Assembly (NCBI GenBank): GCA_017465625.1
Contig: JAFTVV010000030.1
Location: forward strand, 62,001-126,000
DNA from: Oscillospiraceae bacterium
GTDB lineage: Bacteria; Bacillota; Clostridia; Oscillospirales; Oscillospiraceae
Direction: 5' to 3'
DNA: 64,000 nucleotides
Made by a program: the position numbers and the translations under genes. The first letter of the stretch is position 1, and every line of letters begins with the position of its first letter. This document shows positions 36,501-44,616 of the stretch, piece by piece. Under the pieces are notes generated by a model, which saw nothing but the letters and a program-made list of their open reading frames with translations, searched no databases and had not been told where the DNA came from.

Positions 36501-36686
36501 GCTTTGCACCATTTCCTCCAAATCCTTGGTGCCGGCGGCGGCCTTGGATTCCAAATCCGAACCGACCATATAAATCATCAGGGTGGTTGTGCCGGAAGGG
36601 ACACTGCTTCCTGTTTTGCCGCCGCAAGCGGCAAGGGACAGCACAAGGGTCACAGCCAAAATAAAGCTTGAAATTCGTTTCTTCAT
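33519..36686 (-). CDS. Large lipoprotein with clostripain-family (C11) cysteine peptidase domain
   Basis: 1055 residues with a lipobox (VLSLAACGG, cysteine near 21). Residues 35-400 are a C11 domain: the histidine is in LILWNHGNGP near 142 and the cysteine in VGFDACLMSSAEL near 182, the order seen in clostripain. The remaining 650 residues are beta-rich with no recognised domain and may bind substrate or wall. Clostripains cut after arginine or lysine; specificity here is unknown. Located upstream of the metallopeptidase lipoprotein. Confidence 0.85.
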   Translation of the reverse strand: MKKRISSFILAVTLVLSLAACGGKTGSSVPSGTTTLMIYMVGSDLESKAAAGTKDLEEMVQSGVDLSKVNVLVYAGGSPRWHNEQASAEAHTVLQLTENGFTQVATTAALSMGDSTCLANFLNFGCSNFPADHYGLILWNHGNGPVIGYGKDMLFDNDSLTLQEMADALAASPFNAENKLDFVGFDACLMSSAELCHIWKDYARYLVASQEVEPSFGWNYSFLSSIGTASIETVLSDMAQSYLSTCLAYYEERGYESRDTTLSCMDLSCADQLSAAVDALFARALSDVSTSYNQLTQRRVNTRALGRASTGSEYDLIDLQDLSVQMADLYPDESKALQSVIGEMVVQNATNTDGCCGMSLYYPFFNKPYYEDSWDAVYSSLGLFPSYQQYLKSFAAQWLAESTLFQSAPLAAPSPTTKNTYTVTLTSEQNATFADARYIILDQWGHDCYAPIFYGSTVTNDHGVLTASFDGNVLYAKNNFNQYILPTMKEQDTVGSITRYSALVYLTNGKSMGSVEYVAQPHRFHLAVDNQSGNIHISALTPYDQQVDSGSLAGGKVEDVDLSQWYTYYFPRMKPQYLSRYENGLLKPVSAWPYSDIIIADSLPVLDGLEFVYAPLVQGDYFLTIEIEDTQGNRYCSELLPIHTDGQLEPPVLPENISVSWDEGEEVLIMDEDGITVALGVVEQYGNDIYTIAAANETDEDITVTISDLHINGNILCQEGYNTSFTIAAGEVNFSSSGLDFGDITELPFPDPLQHMGFTMDIVQTNTRKTLLHHQSVDVMLSQDVGFIPTDSWASSCDFTTPILGFHAPEQVLCEDENLRITLLGIGGDRNLCCGLKIENLSRQAQHLQMEGFVLDGVYIPCSSSTITVPVGFTYYLTSYLWDSDLTQYHISDIKDVTICLRFPEDANILSFGGFSALQWIPVQADMHGSGSSFPVGDPVLYNENGIRISLLKYEQRMDSHYWYATVENNTDKDISIDLHNVMIDGQLDENTSYPAFFVHDSAVGAHQKTVCYFSPSSLDPIDLQNVEFSIRIMDFTREKILQESAARIYLAVPD

Positions 36687-36767
36687 TCCGTTATCCCACC
36701 TTCAAAACTGCTTTTTCGCCATTTTATCACACTTTGCTTGACAGCGCAAACCGTTTTTACAAATAAT

Positions 36768-36796
36768 CGGTGCATTGTGTTTTGCACAATGCACCG
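36768..36796. terminator. Hairpin in the gap between the protease lipoproteins and the polysaccharide locus
   Basis: A perfect 12-bp stem (CGGTGCATTGTG/CACAATGCACCG) with loop TTTTG. There is little T run on either strand, so termination is only likely. The rest of the 367-base gap (36687-37053) holds no clear gene apart from the doubtful small frame at 36812-37036. Confidence 0.55.
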
Positions 36797-36811
36797 GTGT
36801 TGTTAAACTAT

Positions 36812-37036
36812 TTAAACAAACAGATCAATACCTGCGGTTTTGCCGGCAGCATACTCGGCTGCCCAGCGTTCCGGAGCGTTTTCCGATTTTACGCGTCGCA
36901 CGCGAATAATGCATTTGTCTCTGCAGACCACATCCACACAACCGTTTGCAATGCAAACGATTTTGCAGACCGCACTTTGAAGGTGCGAAATCCAACTAAA
37001 GCACCACGAACACTGCAAAGGTGATGAAACATACAA
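36812..37036 (-). CDS. Possible small basic protein, uncertain
   Basis: A 74-codon frame beginning with TTG and lacking a clear ribosome site. The C-terminal half (CRDKCIIRVRRVKSENAPE..., ending GKTAGIDLFV) has the composition of real coding sequence, while the N-terminal third does not. It could be a short gene with a different start, a remnant, or chance. It would be the first transcript part downstream of the leftward polysaccharide operon. Confidence 0.3.
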   Translation of the reverse strand: MYVSSPLQCSWCFSWISHLQSAVCKIVCIANGCVDVVCRDKCIIRVRRVKSENAPERWAAEYAAGKTAGIDLFV

Positions 37037-37053
37037 TATTGATACGCACTGTT

Positions 37054-37986
37054 TTATCTCTTATGCCTTATTCTTCTGATTGCGTGATAGGCTTTTTTTG
37101 CCAATTTAAGACTTCTCTTTTTTAGGGTATATCTCAGCTTTTTCAGCGGTTTGATTGCTATACCGGTGGATTTCATATAGGCTTTGATATTTTTATGCAA
37201 CACCTGCCCCGTGGCGACGCAGTAATAATACAGTAGCCGCATAAGTTCCGGGTCCGGATGGCTTTTCAGCAGTTCAAATATTTCCTCGCAACTTGCTGTC
37301 AATTCCGGGGTATGTCGGTCTGCCTGGATCACCGTTACCTGTTGGGAATGAATCCGATTGGAAAAGATGATCGTCTGATCCACATATACCTGCGCACCGC
37401 TGATTGCAATTTTTTGCCACAGATTCCAATCCAGCACAAATCGCATATCCTCACGGAAGCTGAGTCCCATTTCAAAAAACGCTTTGGGGATCAAAAGTCC
37501 GCATCCGTGAAACCCAATTCCGAATAAAATGTACGCAAACATCTCCCGGGAATCCAGTCGTTGGCGTTTCACTCTGTTGGGTCGGTAAATCGGATCTGCG
37601 TTTTCATTAATCAATCTTCCGGGATTGCTGACCAGTGTTGTCCGGGGATTTAAATCATACTTTTCATAATAACCGATCTGAGTTTCTACCTTGTTTGGAT
37701 CATACAGATCGTCGTGGGATAGCCAGGAAATAAACGCACCCTTTGCTTCTTTGATGCCAAAGTTGAGCGCAGAGGAACAACCGCCGTTTTCTTTCTCGAA
37801 ATAGCGGATTTTGTCCCCGTAGGACAAGCAAATATCCCGTCCGGCACCGTGATCCGAAGAACCATCGTTGACTACAATGACCTCGATATTCGGATAGGTC
37901 TGTGCCAGCGCACAGTCAATCGCCTGCGCCACATAATTACTGCCGTTATATAAAGGAATCACAATCGAAACCAACGGTTTTTCCAT
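37054..37986 (-). CDS. Family 2 glycosyltransferase
   Basis: 310 residues with a GT-A fold: VSIVIPLYNGSNYVAQAID at the N-terminus, VIVVNDGSSD, and SWLSHDDLYDP carrying the metal-binding acidic residues. A basic C-terminal tail (LKKLRYTLKKRSLKLAKK) suggests contact with the membrane. Adds a sugar to the lipid-linked repeat unit of the surface polysaccharide. Last gene of the leftward arm. GGGAGTG ribosome site. Confidence 0.88.
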   Translation of the reverse strand: MEKPLVSIVIPLYNGSNYVAQAIDCALAQTYPNIEVIVVNDGSSDHGAGRDICLSYGDKIRYFEKENGGCSSALNFGIKEAKGAFISWLSHDDLYDPNKVETQIGYYEKYDLNPRTTLVSNPGRLINENADPIYRPNRVKRQRLDSREMFAYILFGIGFHGCGLLIPKAFFEMGLSFREDMRFVLDWNLWQKIAISGAQVYVDQTIIFSNRIHSQQVTVIQADRHTPELTASCEEIFELLKSHPDPELMRLLYYYCVATGQVLHKNIKAYMKSTGIAIKPLKKLRYTLKKRSLKLAKKAYHAIRRIRHKR

Positions 37987-38000
37987 CGTTCTTCACTCCC

Positions 38001-38894
38001 TTAACTTAAGTCAATCCAGTCACCCATACGGCGTTCCCATTCTTCGGGATGGAAAAGTTGAAAACCACCTCCGTGGAAAAATGTATACTCGCCAAAATAG
38101 ATCTTGCCGTTGAGCTCATATAAGTCAATTCGCACTTGACGCATCCCTTTGGAGAGCTTGGCGGCAATATTCTTCATTTCCTCAAACATTATGGGCTTTT
38201 CAATCACCTTGTCGCCATTGGGGTGGATATTGTAGATATCCAGATGATTGAAATCCATATCGTAAAAATCAAACTTACAACTGGTGCTACGGTCAGTGGC
38301 AACGAACATTAGTTTGGGTTCGCCGTTAAAGCAAAAGAACTTATAGTCCTCAATGCTCTTCTCCGGTGCTGTTTCATCAATCATCAACTGCTCTGCCATA
38401 ATATATCGAGGAAGCCCCTTGTAAGGATACTCTCTGTCCGCATAGAAGAAATCCTTTTTCAGCCGCTTTGTATAGAACCGCCGCATTTCAGCAATCTCTT
38501 TCTCTGTCAAGGCATTCTTGTCACGGATAATCTTGGTGCTGCCGGAATCGTGGTTACACTTGAGAACAAACCGATCCGGCAATTTAGAAAAGTCGATTTC
38601 ATCAAAGGATTTCCAATAGCCCAAAAGGGGAAACATACTCCCTTTGCCCATTTCCCGTTCGATATGCTCCCGGACAGCCAGTTTGTTTACCAAAGGACCG
38701 TATTCCGGCCGTTTGTCGTTAATTTTTAACCATTGTAGCTTCTCGTTGTAACCCACAGGATTCTTAAAGTTAATTCTTCTGCCGGTTGTCGTAAAATAAA
38801 ACAATCGCAGATACGGTTTGTCTGGCAAAAAGGACAGACCGTACATTATTTTGCTGCGTATAGACCGCCCAAATATTTTTCGCAAATCAATCAT
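38001..38894 (-). CDS. TupA-like ATP-grasp protein
   Basis: 297 residues. Segments FKNPVGYNEKLQWLK, DRFVLKCNHDSGSTKII, and the C-terminal IDLYELNGKIYFGEYTF match the TupA-like ATP-grasp family found in polysaccharide loci. TupA of Bacillus halodurans is linked to teichuronopeptide, a polymer joining amino acids to uronic acid, so an amide-forming ligase on the sugar acid is a reasonable role; it is inference. ATG 38894 with AAAGGTGAG upstream is preferred over GTG 38903. Lies 14 bases before the GT2 gene. Confidence 0.8.
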   Translation of the reverse strand: MIDLRKIFGRSIRSKIMYGLSFLPDKPYLRLFYFTTTGRRINFKNPVGYNEKLQWLKINDKRPEYGPLVNKLAVREHIEREMGKGSMFPLLGYWKSFDEIDFSKLPDRFVLKCNHDSGSTKIIRDKNALTEKEIAEMRRFYTKRLKKDFFYADREYPYKGLPRYIMAEQLMIDETAPEKSIEDYKFFCFNGEPKLMFVATDRSTSCKFDFYDMDFNHLDIYNIHPNGDKVIEKPIMFEEMKNIAAKLSKGMRQVRIDLYELNGKIYFGEYTFFHGGGFQLFHPEEWERRMGDWIDLS

Positions 38895-38927
38895 CTTTCT
38901 CACCTTTCATTCCAGTTCGATCTGCCG

Positions 38928-39902
38928 TTATAGGTTTTCTTTATACCACTGGATCGCCAGCTTAATACCGTCTTGAAAGCTATAATCCGGGTCGTAGCCT
39001 AACAGCTTGCGGGCTTTGGAAATATCGGCGTTGCTGTGCTTAATGTCACCCTTGCGGTCAGGCCCGAAATGAGGCTCAATGTTGACACCCAGAGCCTTGG
39101 TCAGTCCGTAGTAAATATCAATGAGATATTCTCTGCCGCCGTAGGCAATGTTAAAGGCTTCGCCGGCGGCTTCAGAGGGGGCAAGGCAAGCTTTCAGATT
39201 GGCTTCAATCACGTTTTCGATATAGGTAAAATCACGGCTCTGCTTGCCGTCACCGTTGATGGTGGGGGTCTGACCGTTCAGAAGCTGCTTTAAGAATTTG
39301 GGGATTACTGCGGCATAAGCACCGTCCGGATCCTGACGACGTCCGAAAACGTTAAAATACCGCATGCCGTAGGTGTCTAAACCGTAAAGCTTAGTGTAAA
39401 GCTTTGCCCATTCTTCATCACACCGCTTGGTCAACGCGTAGGGAGACAGCAAGTTGCCCTCCCGTCCTTCTGTTTTGGGCAGGTTGGGCTCGTCACCGTA
39501 CACGGAGGAGCTGGAGGCGTAGACGAATTTTTTAACGCCTTTCTGCCGTGCGGCTTCCAGCATATTGAGTGTGCCTTCAATATTATTGCGGCAGTAGAAA
39601 AGGGGCATCTCAATGGAACGGGGAACAGAGCCCCAGGCTGCCTGATTCAGCACGTAATCTACGCCCTCGCAGGCGGCCATACAGGTGTCCAGATCCTTGA
39701 TGTCACCCTTTATAAATTGATAGTTGGGGTTGTCCAGAAACAGATCCACATTTTTTTGCTTTCCGGTGGACAGATCATCCAGTGCCCGTACCTTATAGCC
39801 CATATTCAGGATGGCTTCGCACAGGTTCGAGCCGATAAAACCGGCGGCTCCCGTTATCAGGAACAGAGAATTTGCAGGAAATTTCAAATGCTTATAGCCC
39901 AT
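38928..39902 (-). CDS. UDP-N-acetylhexosamine C4-epimerase (WbpP/TviC type)
   Basis: 324-residue extended SDR. NAD motif GAAGFIGSN, catalytic serine region YASSSSVYGDEP and YxxxK (SPYALTKRCDEE) are present. LNQAAWGSVPRSIEMP and GMRYFNVFGRRQDPDGAYAAVIP are typical of the WbpP/TviC subgroup that interconverts UDP-GlcNAc(A) and UDP-GalNAc(A). With the dehydrogenase at 43297-44616 this should give a UDP-N-acetylhexosaminuronic acid, as in Vi antigen. Confidence 0.85.
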   Translation of the reverse strand: MGYKHLKFPANSLFLITGAAGFIGSNLCEAILNMGYKVRALDDLSTGKQKNVDLFLDNPNYQFIKGDIKDLDTCMAACEGVDYVLNQAAWGSVPRSIEMPLFYCRNNIEGTLNMLEAARQKGVKKFVYASSSSVYGDEPNLPKTEGREGNLLSPYALTKRCDEEWAKLYTKLYGLDTYGMRYFNVFGRRQDPDGAYAAVIPKFLKQLLNGQTPTINGDGKQSRDFTYIENVIEANLKACLAPSEAAGEAFNIAYGGREYLIDIYYGLTKALGVNIEPHFGPDRKGDIKHSNADISKARKLLGYDPDYSFQDGIKLAIQWYKENL

Positions 39903-39910
39903 ACTGACAC

Positions 39911-41491
39911 CTATCTTTTTCGAAAGTAGAATAATGTTCTGTAATAATAATACATGCTTTCCAGCAGTTGCCTTTTCTTTCCCAGATAATCATTATGAAT
40001 ACGGTTGCCTGCTTCCAGCAGTTGGGGATTGTTATGCTGCATGATGCTTCTGTTCACTTGATCCATTCTTCTGAACAGATGTGGATACCATAGGAACATA
40101 TCCATAATTTTACGGTTGTTCATAGGCATTGTCACTTCAAAATTGAAGATATTTTGCCCTGTAGTAACAATCGTTCCCCAGGAACCAAATCGGTACTCCC
40201 AGTAAAAAATATCGGAGTTTTCATAATTATACATCGGATATATGAAGCTCGATTTCCTCATAAAATCCCGATAGGCTTCATCACTCGAGCGCAGTAAAGA
40301 AGGCTCTGCAAAGTATCTGGTCTGAAAAATACTCAGGTGCCTTGCGTGGAGCTTAGTTGGCAGTTTGATGCCGTATCTTCTTTCCCAAAAAGCTCTTCCG
40401 ATTTCCGACACCCAGGATTTAAGCTCCACCTGGAATGTATCCAGCTTACTCAGAAAAATATATTTTCTGATCTCGTGATCCTTGGGTGTGCTGACACCAG
40501 CACTGTTATGCGTGATAATCTCCCGATATGCCGCAAAATCCTCATAATCTTCATTTTTATCAGATATGGGGTAAATTTCGTGATGTACGCCGATTTCTGT
40601 ACAAATATTGTGGGCAGCGTTGGCATCATCCACTTCCTGCGGCTTACTATGGAAACTATAATAGAAGAATTTGTCGTAATTGCCCACTGCACCAGAAAGT
40701 GTTGTTCTGCTATCCACACCACCGGACAAGGAAATGGCGGGTTTTTCCCACTTCTGGGCGCAAAGGGCAACACTGTTTTTGATAAGGCCGGCAATTTCTT
40801 TGCTTACCTGAGTGTTCGTCTCGTCTACCTCTGGGTGAGTAGCATAGGGGTAAAAACGGGCAACCGTAAATCGATTATCTTGATATGTCAGGCTGAGATT
40901 GGGGCCTAAACGACAGATGCCTTCATAAGGCGTCAAATCTCCGGGCAGATATTTGCTACCCCGACGGTAGGATTTACTTTTCAGCAGTTTCTCTACAAAC
41001 TCGTTCTTTTTGGGCTTGTCGATGTCCTCAATGACGGCACTGTTGGATGTAATATACAGGTTATTTCTGCAGAATCCGTAGTTACACATCATCATACCGG
41101 AACAGTCCTGCACAAAGAGCACCTTCTCCTGATCGAATACGGCAATCAAATGGATTCCTGTCAGTTCACTAACTGCCTCAAAAAAGTCTCTTTTACTTTT
41201 TTGATATGCGTTGATGCAATCAGCCAAAATCTCCGTTTCGTCAGTTTTCATAGAAAAGGGATTGTAGGCGTGACCGATCAGCGCGGCGTGGATTCCCTCT
41301 TTGGAATAAGTATAGAAATGCTGCTCATTATGGATATACAGATAGAATTTCTGAGTGATCTGTTTGCTACTCCAGTTTCCGTAAAACGGATATACTGCCA
41401 AATCAATGTCTGATCTGCTGGTAAGCAAATAACCTCTTCGAAATAAATATTTTCTTAAGTGTTCTTTATTTTGCAGTGTTTCCTTCAACAT
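39911..41491 (-). CDS. Asparagine-synthetase-like amidotransferase without the N-terminal cysteine
   Basis: 526 residues. The pyrophosphatase loop SGGVDSRTTLSG near residue 260 marks an AsnB-type synthetase domain. The N-terminal 200 residues look like a class II glutaminase domain (DFFEAVSELTGIHLIAVFD, GFCRNNLYITSNS), but the chain begins MLKETLQNK with no cysteine at position 2, so glutamine hydrolysis is unlikely. Homologues such as WbpS amidate hexosaminuronic acid in O-antigens; that is the favoured role here. ATG 41491 with GAGGGG upstream is used, not the longer frame at 41527. Confidence 0.78.
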   Translation of the reverse strand: MLKETLQNKEHLRKYLFRRGYLLTSRSDIDLAVYPFYGNWSSKQITQKFYLYIHNEQHFYTYSKEGIHAALIGHAYNPFSMKTDETEILADCINAYQKSKRDFFEAVSELTGIHLIAVFDQEKVLFVQDCSGMMMCNYGFCRNNLYITSNSAVIEDIDKPKKNEFVEKLLKSKSYRRGSKYLPGDLTPYEGICRLGPNLSLTYQDNRFTVARFYPYATHPEVDETNTQVSKEIAGLIKNSVALCAQKWEKPAISLSGGVDSRTTLSGAVGNYDKFFYYSFHSKPQEVDDANAAHNICTEIGVHHEIYPISDKNEDYEDFAAYREIITHNSAGVSTPKDHEIRKYIFLSKLDTFQVELKSWVSEIGRAFWERRYGIKLPTKLHARHLSIFQTRYFAEPSLLRSSDEAYRDFMRKSSFIYPMYNYENSDIFYWEYRFGSWGTIVTTGQNIFNFEVTMPMNNRKIMDMFLWYPHLFRRMDQVNRSIMQHNNPQLLEAGNRIHNDYLGKKRQLLESMYYYYRTLFYFRKR

Positions 41492-41552
41492 ATTCTCGCC
41501 CCTCGTACTGTCGGATACCCGCGGCATATCAGCCTGTTTCTTCGCCCAATGA

Positions 41553-42317
41553 TCACTTTACGCCGTCTTTTATACGGCGCTTCAAATACTGAAAGATTGT
41601 AGGATGGTTATAGATCGACGAAGGCAAATTGTTCTTTTTTGTCTCCAAAGTTCCGTTCATCACATCGCGGATAGCTTTTATTTCTTGCTCTACGCCGGCA
41701 CACACCTGCAGCAGTGGGTATGTGCAATAGTTATCCCGCTCTGTGATAGAAATCACGGACTGATACAAAATACCTCCCGTATCGATTCCCGGATCCACTA
41801 AATGAACCGTAACACCGGCATTTTCATCATCCCGGTTATAAAACGCCCAATAAGCACCGTTTGAGCCTCTGTATTTGGGTGTAATACCGGCGTGCATATT
41901 GATAAACACACCGTCAATACATTCCAAAACCTTCTTGGAAATAATCCGCGTTCCGTTCACCACAACCACATCCGGATTGATCTTCTGAAGAAGGGCAATA
42001 CATTCGTCTGAGTTGACGGATTCCAGATAAATTGCTTTTTCCTTCAGTGCGGTCGGATCAGTGCTGGCTTGGTTTTCTTCCAGGATCTCTTTTCTTCGCT
42101 CTGCGCTTTCTTTCCTTAAAAAAGGGTTAACCAGGGCAATAAATGCCATCTGTCCTACTGTTTTCCACAGTCCCTGTTTTTTGATCCGTTTTTTGAGAAA
42201 CTCCTTTTTAGGCATAGATTGTTCCACTATGACAGCTTCGATCGGGAAAATCTTGCTGATTTTATTGTATACAATAGATGTATTGTCGCCAAGCTTACAT
42301 AACATCACTGTTTTCAT
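41553..42317 (-). CDS. Formyltransferase-family enzyme of sugar modification
   Basis: 254 residues of the methionyl-tRNA formyltransferase fold. The active-site pattern is visible: NGTRIISKKVLE, then FINMHAGITPKYRGSNGAYW (the HxG...P.YRG motif) and VHLVDPGIDTGGIL with the catalytic aspartate. The C-terminal tRNA-binding domain of Fmt is absent, so it probably formylates an amino sugar with formyl-THF. It overlaps the deacetylase gene by 23 bases, coupling the two: removal of an acetyl group and addition of formyl would fit together. Confidence 0.82.
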   Translation of the reverse strand: MKTVMLCKLGDNTSIVYNKISKIFPIEAVIVEQSMPKKEFLKKRIKKQGLWKTVGQMAFIALVNPFLRKESAERRKEILEENQASTDPTALKEKAIYLESVNSDECIALLQKINPDVVVVNGTRIISKKVLECIDGVFINMHAGITPKYRGSNGAYWAFYNRDDENAGVTVHLVDPGIDTGGILYQSVISITERDNYCTYPLLQVCAGVEQEIKAIRDVMNGTLETKKNNLPSSIYNHPTIFQYLKRRIKDGVK

Positions 42318-43290
42318 TTCTTATTTCCTCCGCTGCTTCATACATGGTTTTGCTGTCAAATCCATATTTTTCTTGCAGTGTCTGATAGTATGCAAAAATC
42401 TCACCCAACTGTGCCATACACAAAGCCGTATTTTCGCCTACATTATGGGGATGCCACCAAAGGTGGTATACCTCCCCGTTTTTTGCAGCATACTTCATTT
42501 CTCTCTTGATGTGTGCGACCTTATACTTTTCCAAAAAAGCCAGCCGTGTATTATATTTTCTGAAAAGAGTGCTTGCCTTGACGTCCACTGCTTGAATGTT
42601 GGCATCAGCCTTCATTACAAAAGTCTTTTTTCCGCATATCCCGATATAGGTATCCACAAATCGGAATACACGGGCAAGCATACTGCTCTTATTATACGCA
42701 AAACTTTTCGGATTTCCCCGCACAACACAAAAGCCTGCTTTACACGCAGATTCTATATAATCCCCGACAAAGTGATTCCGGGGCAGGATCAGGCTTTTTA
42801 ATTCTACACCGAACTTCTCTTTCGCGATTCTTTGGGCAGCATACAGGTCCGCTTCAAAGGTTTCTTTTGTTTGACCGGGCTGCTTGCAGTAATAGTGAGA
42901 AAATGTATGGGAGGCAATTTCCTGATTGGGATATTCTTGGATTTTTTTAATGAGAGAATGGGCATAATGAAATTCATCGTTCTGCTCGTCAGCTCCCACA
43001 TCATCCATATACCCATAAGAGGACAGCGCTGCTTTTTCATATTGGGGTTTTAAGGTCGGGAAATAGCTCTGCAGTTCCTCCTTGCTTTCCGCCATCAGCA
43101 TCCCCACAATTCCCCAAGTGGCGTGGATCTGATGCCGATCAAACAACTTCAGCATTGTATCTACTGCCGTACGGGCCCCCAGAATCTGCTGGCGGAAGCT
43201 CTCCTTCGTTTCGTGGTCGTGAACACCCCAAAGAAGCTCAAAATCCAAAGAAATAACAAATGTTCCGTTTTGCTTGTTTGAATTCTTCAT
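42295..43290 (-). CDS. Polysaccharide deacetylase (NodB/CE4 fold)
   Basis: 331 residues. FVISLDFELLWGVHDH holds the first metal-binding aspartate near residue 17, SHTFSHYYC the HxxxH pair near 128, and LILPRN(H) the catalytic loop near 165, as in CE4 enzymes. Removes N- or O-acetyl groups from a sugar, perhaps on the lipid-linked unit. It sits between the dehydrogenase and the formyltransferase. Confidence 0.85.
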   Translation of the reverse strand: MKNSNKQNGTFVISLDFELLWGVHDHETKESFRQQILGARTAVDTMLKLFDRHQIHATWGIVGMLMAESKEELQSYFPTLKPQYEKAALSSYGYMDDVGADEQNDEFHYAHSLIKKIQEYPNQEIASHTFSHYYCKQPGQTKETFEADLYAAQRIAKEKFGVELKSLILPRNHFVGDYIESACKAGFCVVRGNPKSFAYNKSSMLARVFRFVDTYIGICGKKTFVMKADANIQAVDVKASTLFRKYNTRLAFLEKYKVAHIKREMKYAAKNGEVYHLWWHPHNVGENTALCMAQLGEIFAYYQTLQEKYGFDSKTMYEAAEEIRNENSDVM

Positions 43291-43296
43291 TTTATA

Positions 43297-44616
43297 TTAC
43301 AATCTCCAGTAGTTATATCCGGCAGATTCGTATTCCTTGCGATCCAGAAGTCCCTTGATGTCGGCCAGCACCTTGGTGCTGTTGTCGCCGGCTTTAAACA
43401 GCTTTTCAAAGTCCTTTTGGGTGAGATTGCGGAACACATCGTGTGCAACTGCCAAAATAACGGCGTCGCAGTCACGGATTTGCGCCATATCTACAAACTC
43501 TACACCATACAGGCGCTGAGCTTCGTCCGCGTCGGCAGTGGGGTCGGCAATCTGCGCGGTGATGCCGTATTCTCTCAGCTCGTTGTAGATGTCGATAATC
43601 TTGGTGTTGCGGGTGTCGGGGCAGTTTTCCTTGAAGGTGAAGCCTAAAATTGCCACCTTGGCCTGCTTGATGGTTACATCCGCGCGGATCAGGTTTTTGA
43701 CAACACTCTCGGCAACGTATTTACCCATATCGTCGTTGATGCGGCGGCCGGAGAGAATGATTTGGCTGTGGTAACCCAGCTGCTCTGCCTTGTAGGTCAG
43801 GTAGTAAGGGTCTACACCGATGCAGTGACCGCCAACCAGACCGGGGAAGAACTTCAAAAAGTTCCATTTGGTGCCGGCGGCTTTTAATACAGACTGGGTA
43901 TCAATGCCCATCTTGTTGAAAATGATGGAAAGCTCATTCATAAAGGCAATGTTGATATCCCGCTGACTGTTTTCGATGACCTTGGCGGCCTCGGCAACCT
44001 TGATGGACTCTGCACGGTGTACACCTGCCTCCACCACCAGCTCGTAGACCTTGGCAACTTCCTCCAAAGTCTCCTCATCCATACCGCTGACGATTTTGGT
44101 GATGGTTTCCAGGCGGTGCACTTTATCACCGGGGTTGATGCGTTCGGGGGAGTAGCCTACCTTGAAGTCCACGCCACACTTCAGACCGGATTCCTGCTCC
44201 AGAATGGGCACACAGATATCCTCGGTAACACCGGGATATACGGTGGATTCGTAAACCACAATAGAGCCCTTTTGCAGATTGCGGCCGATGATTCGGGAAG
44301 CACCCTCTACAGGGGTCAAGTCCGGTGTATGATCATCATTGACCGGGGTAGGGACGGCAACGATGATGAATTTTGCCTCCTGCAGGCGTGCGGGATCGTC
44401 GGTGAAATCCACGGCGCAGGCGCTGATGGCCTCGTTACCTACCTCGTTGGTGGGGTCGATGCCGCTTTTATAAAGCGCGATTTTTTTGCTGTTCAAATCA
44501 AATCCGATCACCTTTACCTTCCGGGAAAAGGCAACGGCGATGGGCATACCGACGTAACCCAAGCCTACTAAAGAGATTTTCTCCTCACCTTTTACAATCT
44601 TATCATACAGCATCAT
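43297..44616 (-). CDS. UDP-N-acetylhexosamine 6-dehydrogenase (WbpO/TviB type)
   Basis: 439 residues. NAD motif VGLGYVGMPIAVAF, the substrate segment GYSPERINPGDKVHRLETI and catalytic lysine/cysteine region (FPGLVGGHCIGVDPYYLTY) are complete. The sequence is of the WbpO/TviB subgroup that oxidises UDP-GlcNAc or UDP-GalNAc to the uronic acid. The start is the ATG at 44616 with GGAGG 8 bases upstream. It overlaps the GT4 gene by 14 bases. Confidence 0.9.
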   Translation of the reverse strand: MMLYDKIVKGEEKISLVGLGYVGMPIAVAFSRKVKVIGFDLNSKKIALYKSGIDPTNEVGNEAISACAVDFTDDPARLQEAKFIIVAVPTPVNDDHTPDLTPVEGASRIIGRNLQKGSIVVYESTVYPGVTEDICVPILEQESGLKCGVDFKVGYSPERINPGDKVHRLETITKIVSGMDEETLEEVAKVYELVVEAGVHRAESIKVAEAAKVIENSQRDINIAFMNELSIIFNKMGIDTQSVLKAAGTKWNFLKFFPGLVGGHCIGVDPYYLTYKAEQLGYHSQIILSGRRINDDMGKYVAESVVKNLIRADVTIKQAKVAILGFTFKENCPDTRNTKIIDIYNELREYGITAQIADPTADADEAQRLYGVEFVDMAQIRDCDAVILAVAHDVFRNLTQKDFEKLFKAGDNSTKVLADIKGLLDRKEYESAGYNYWRL

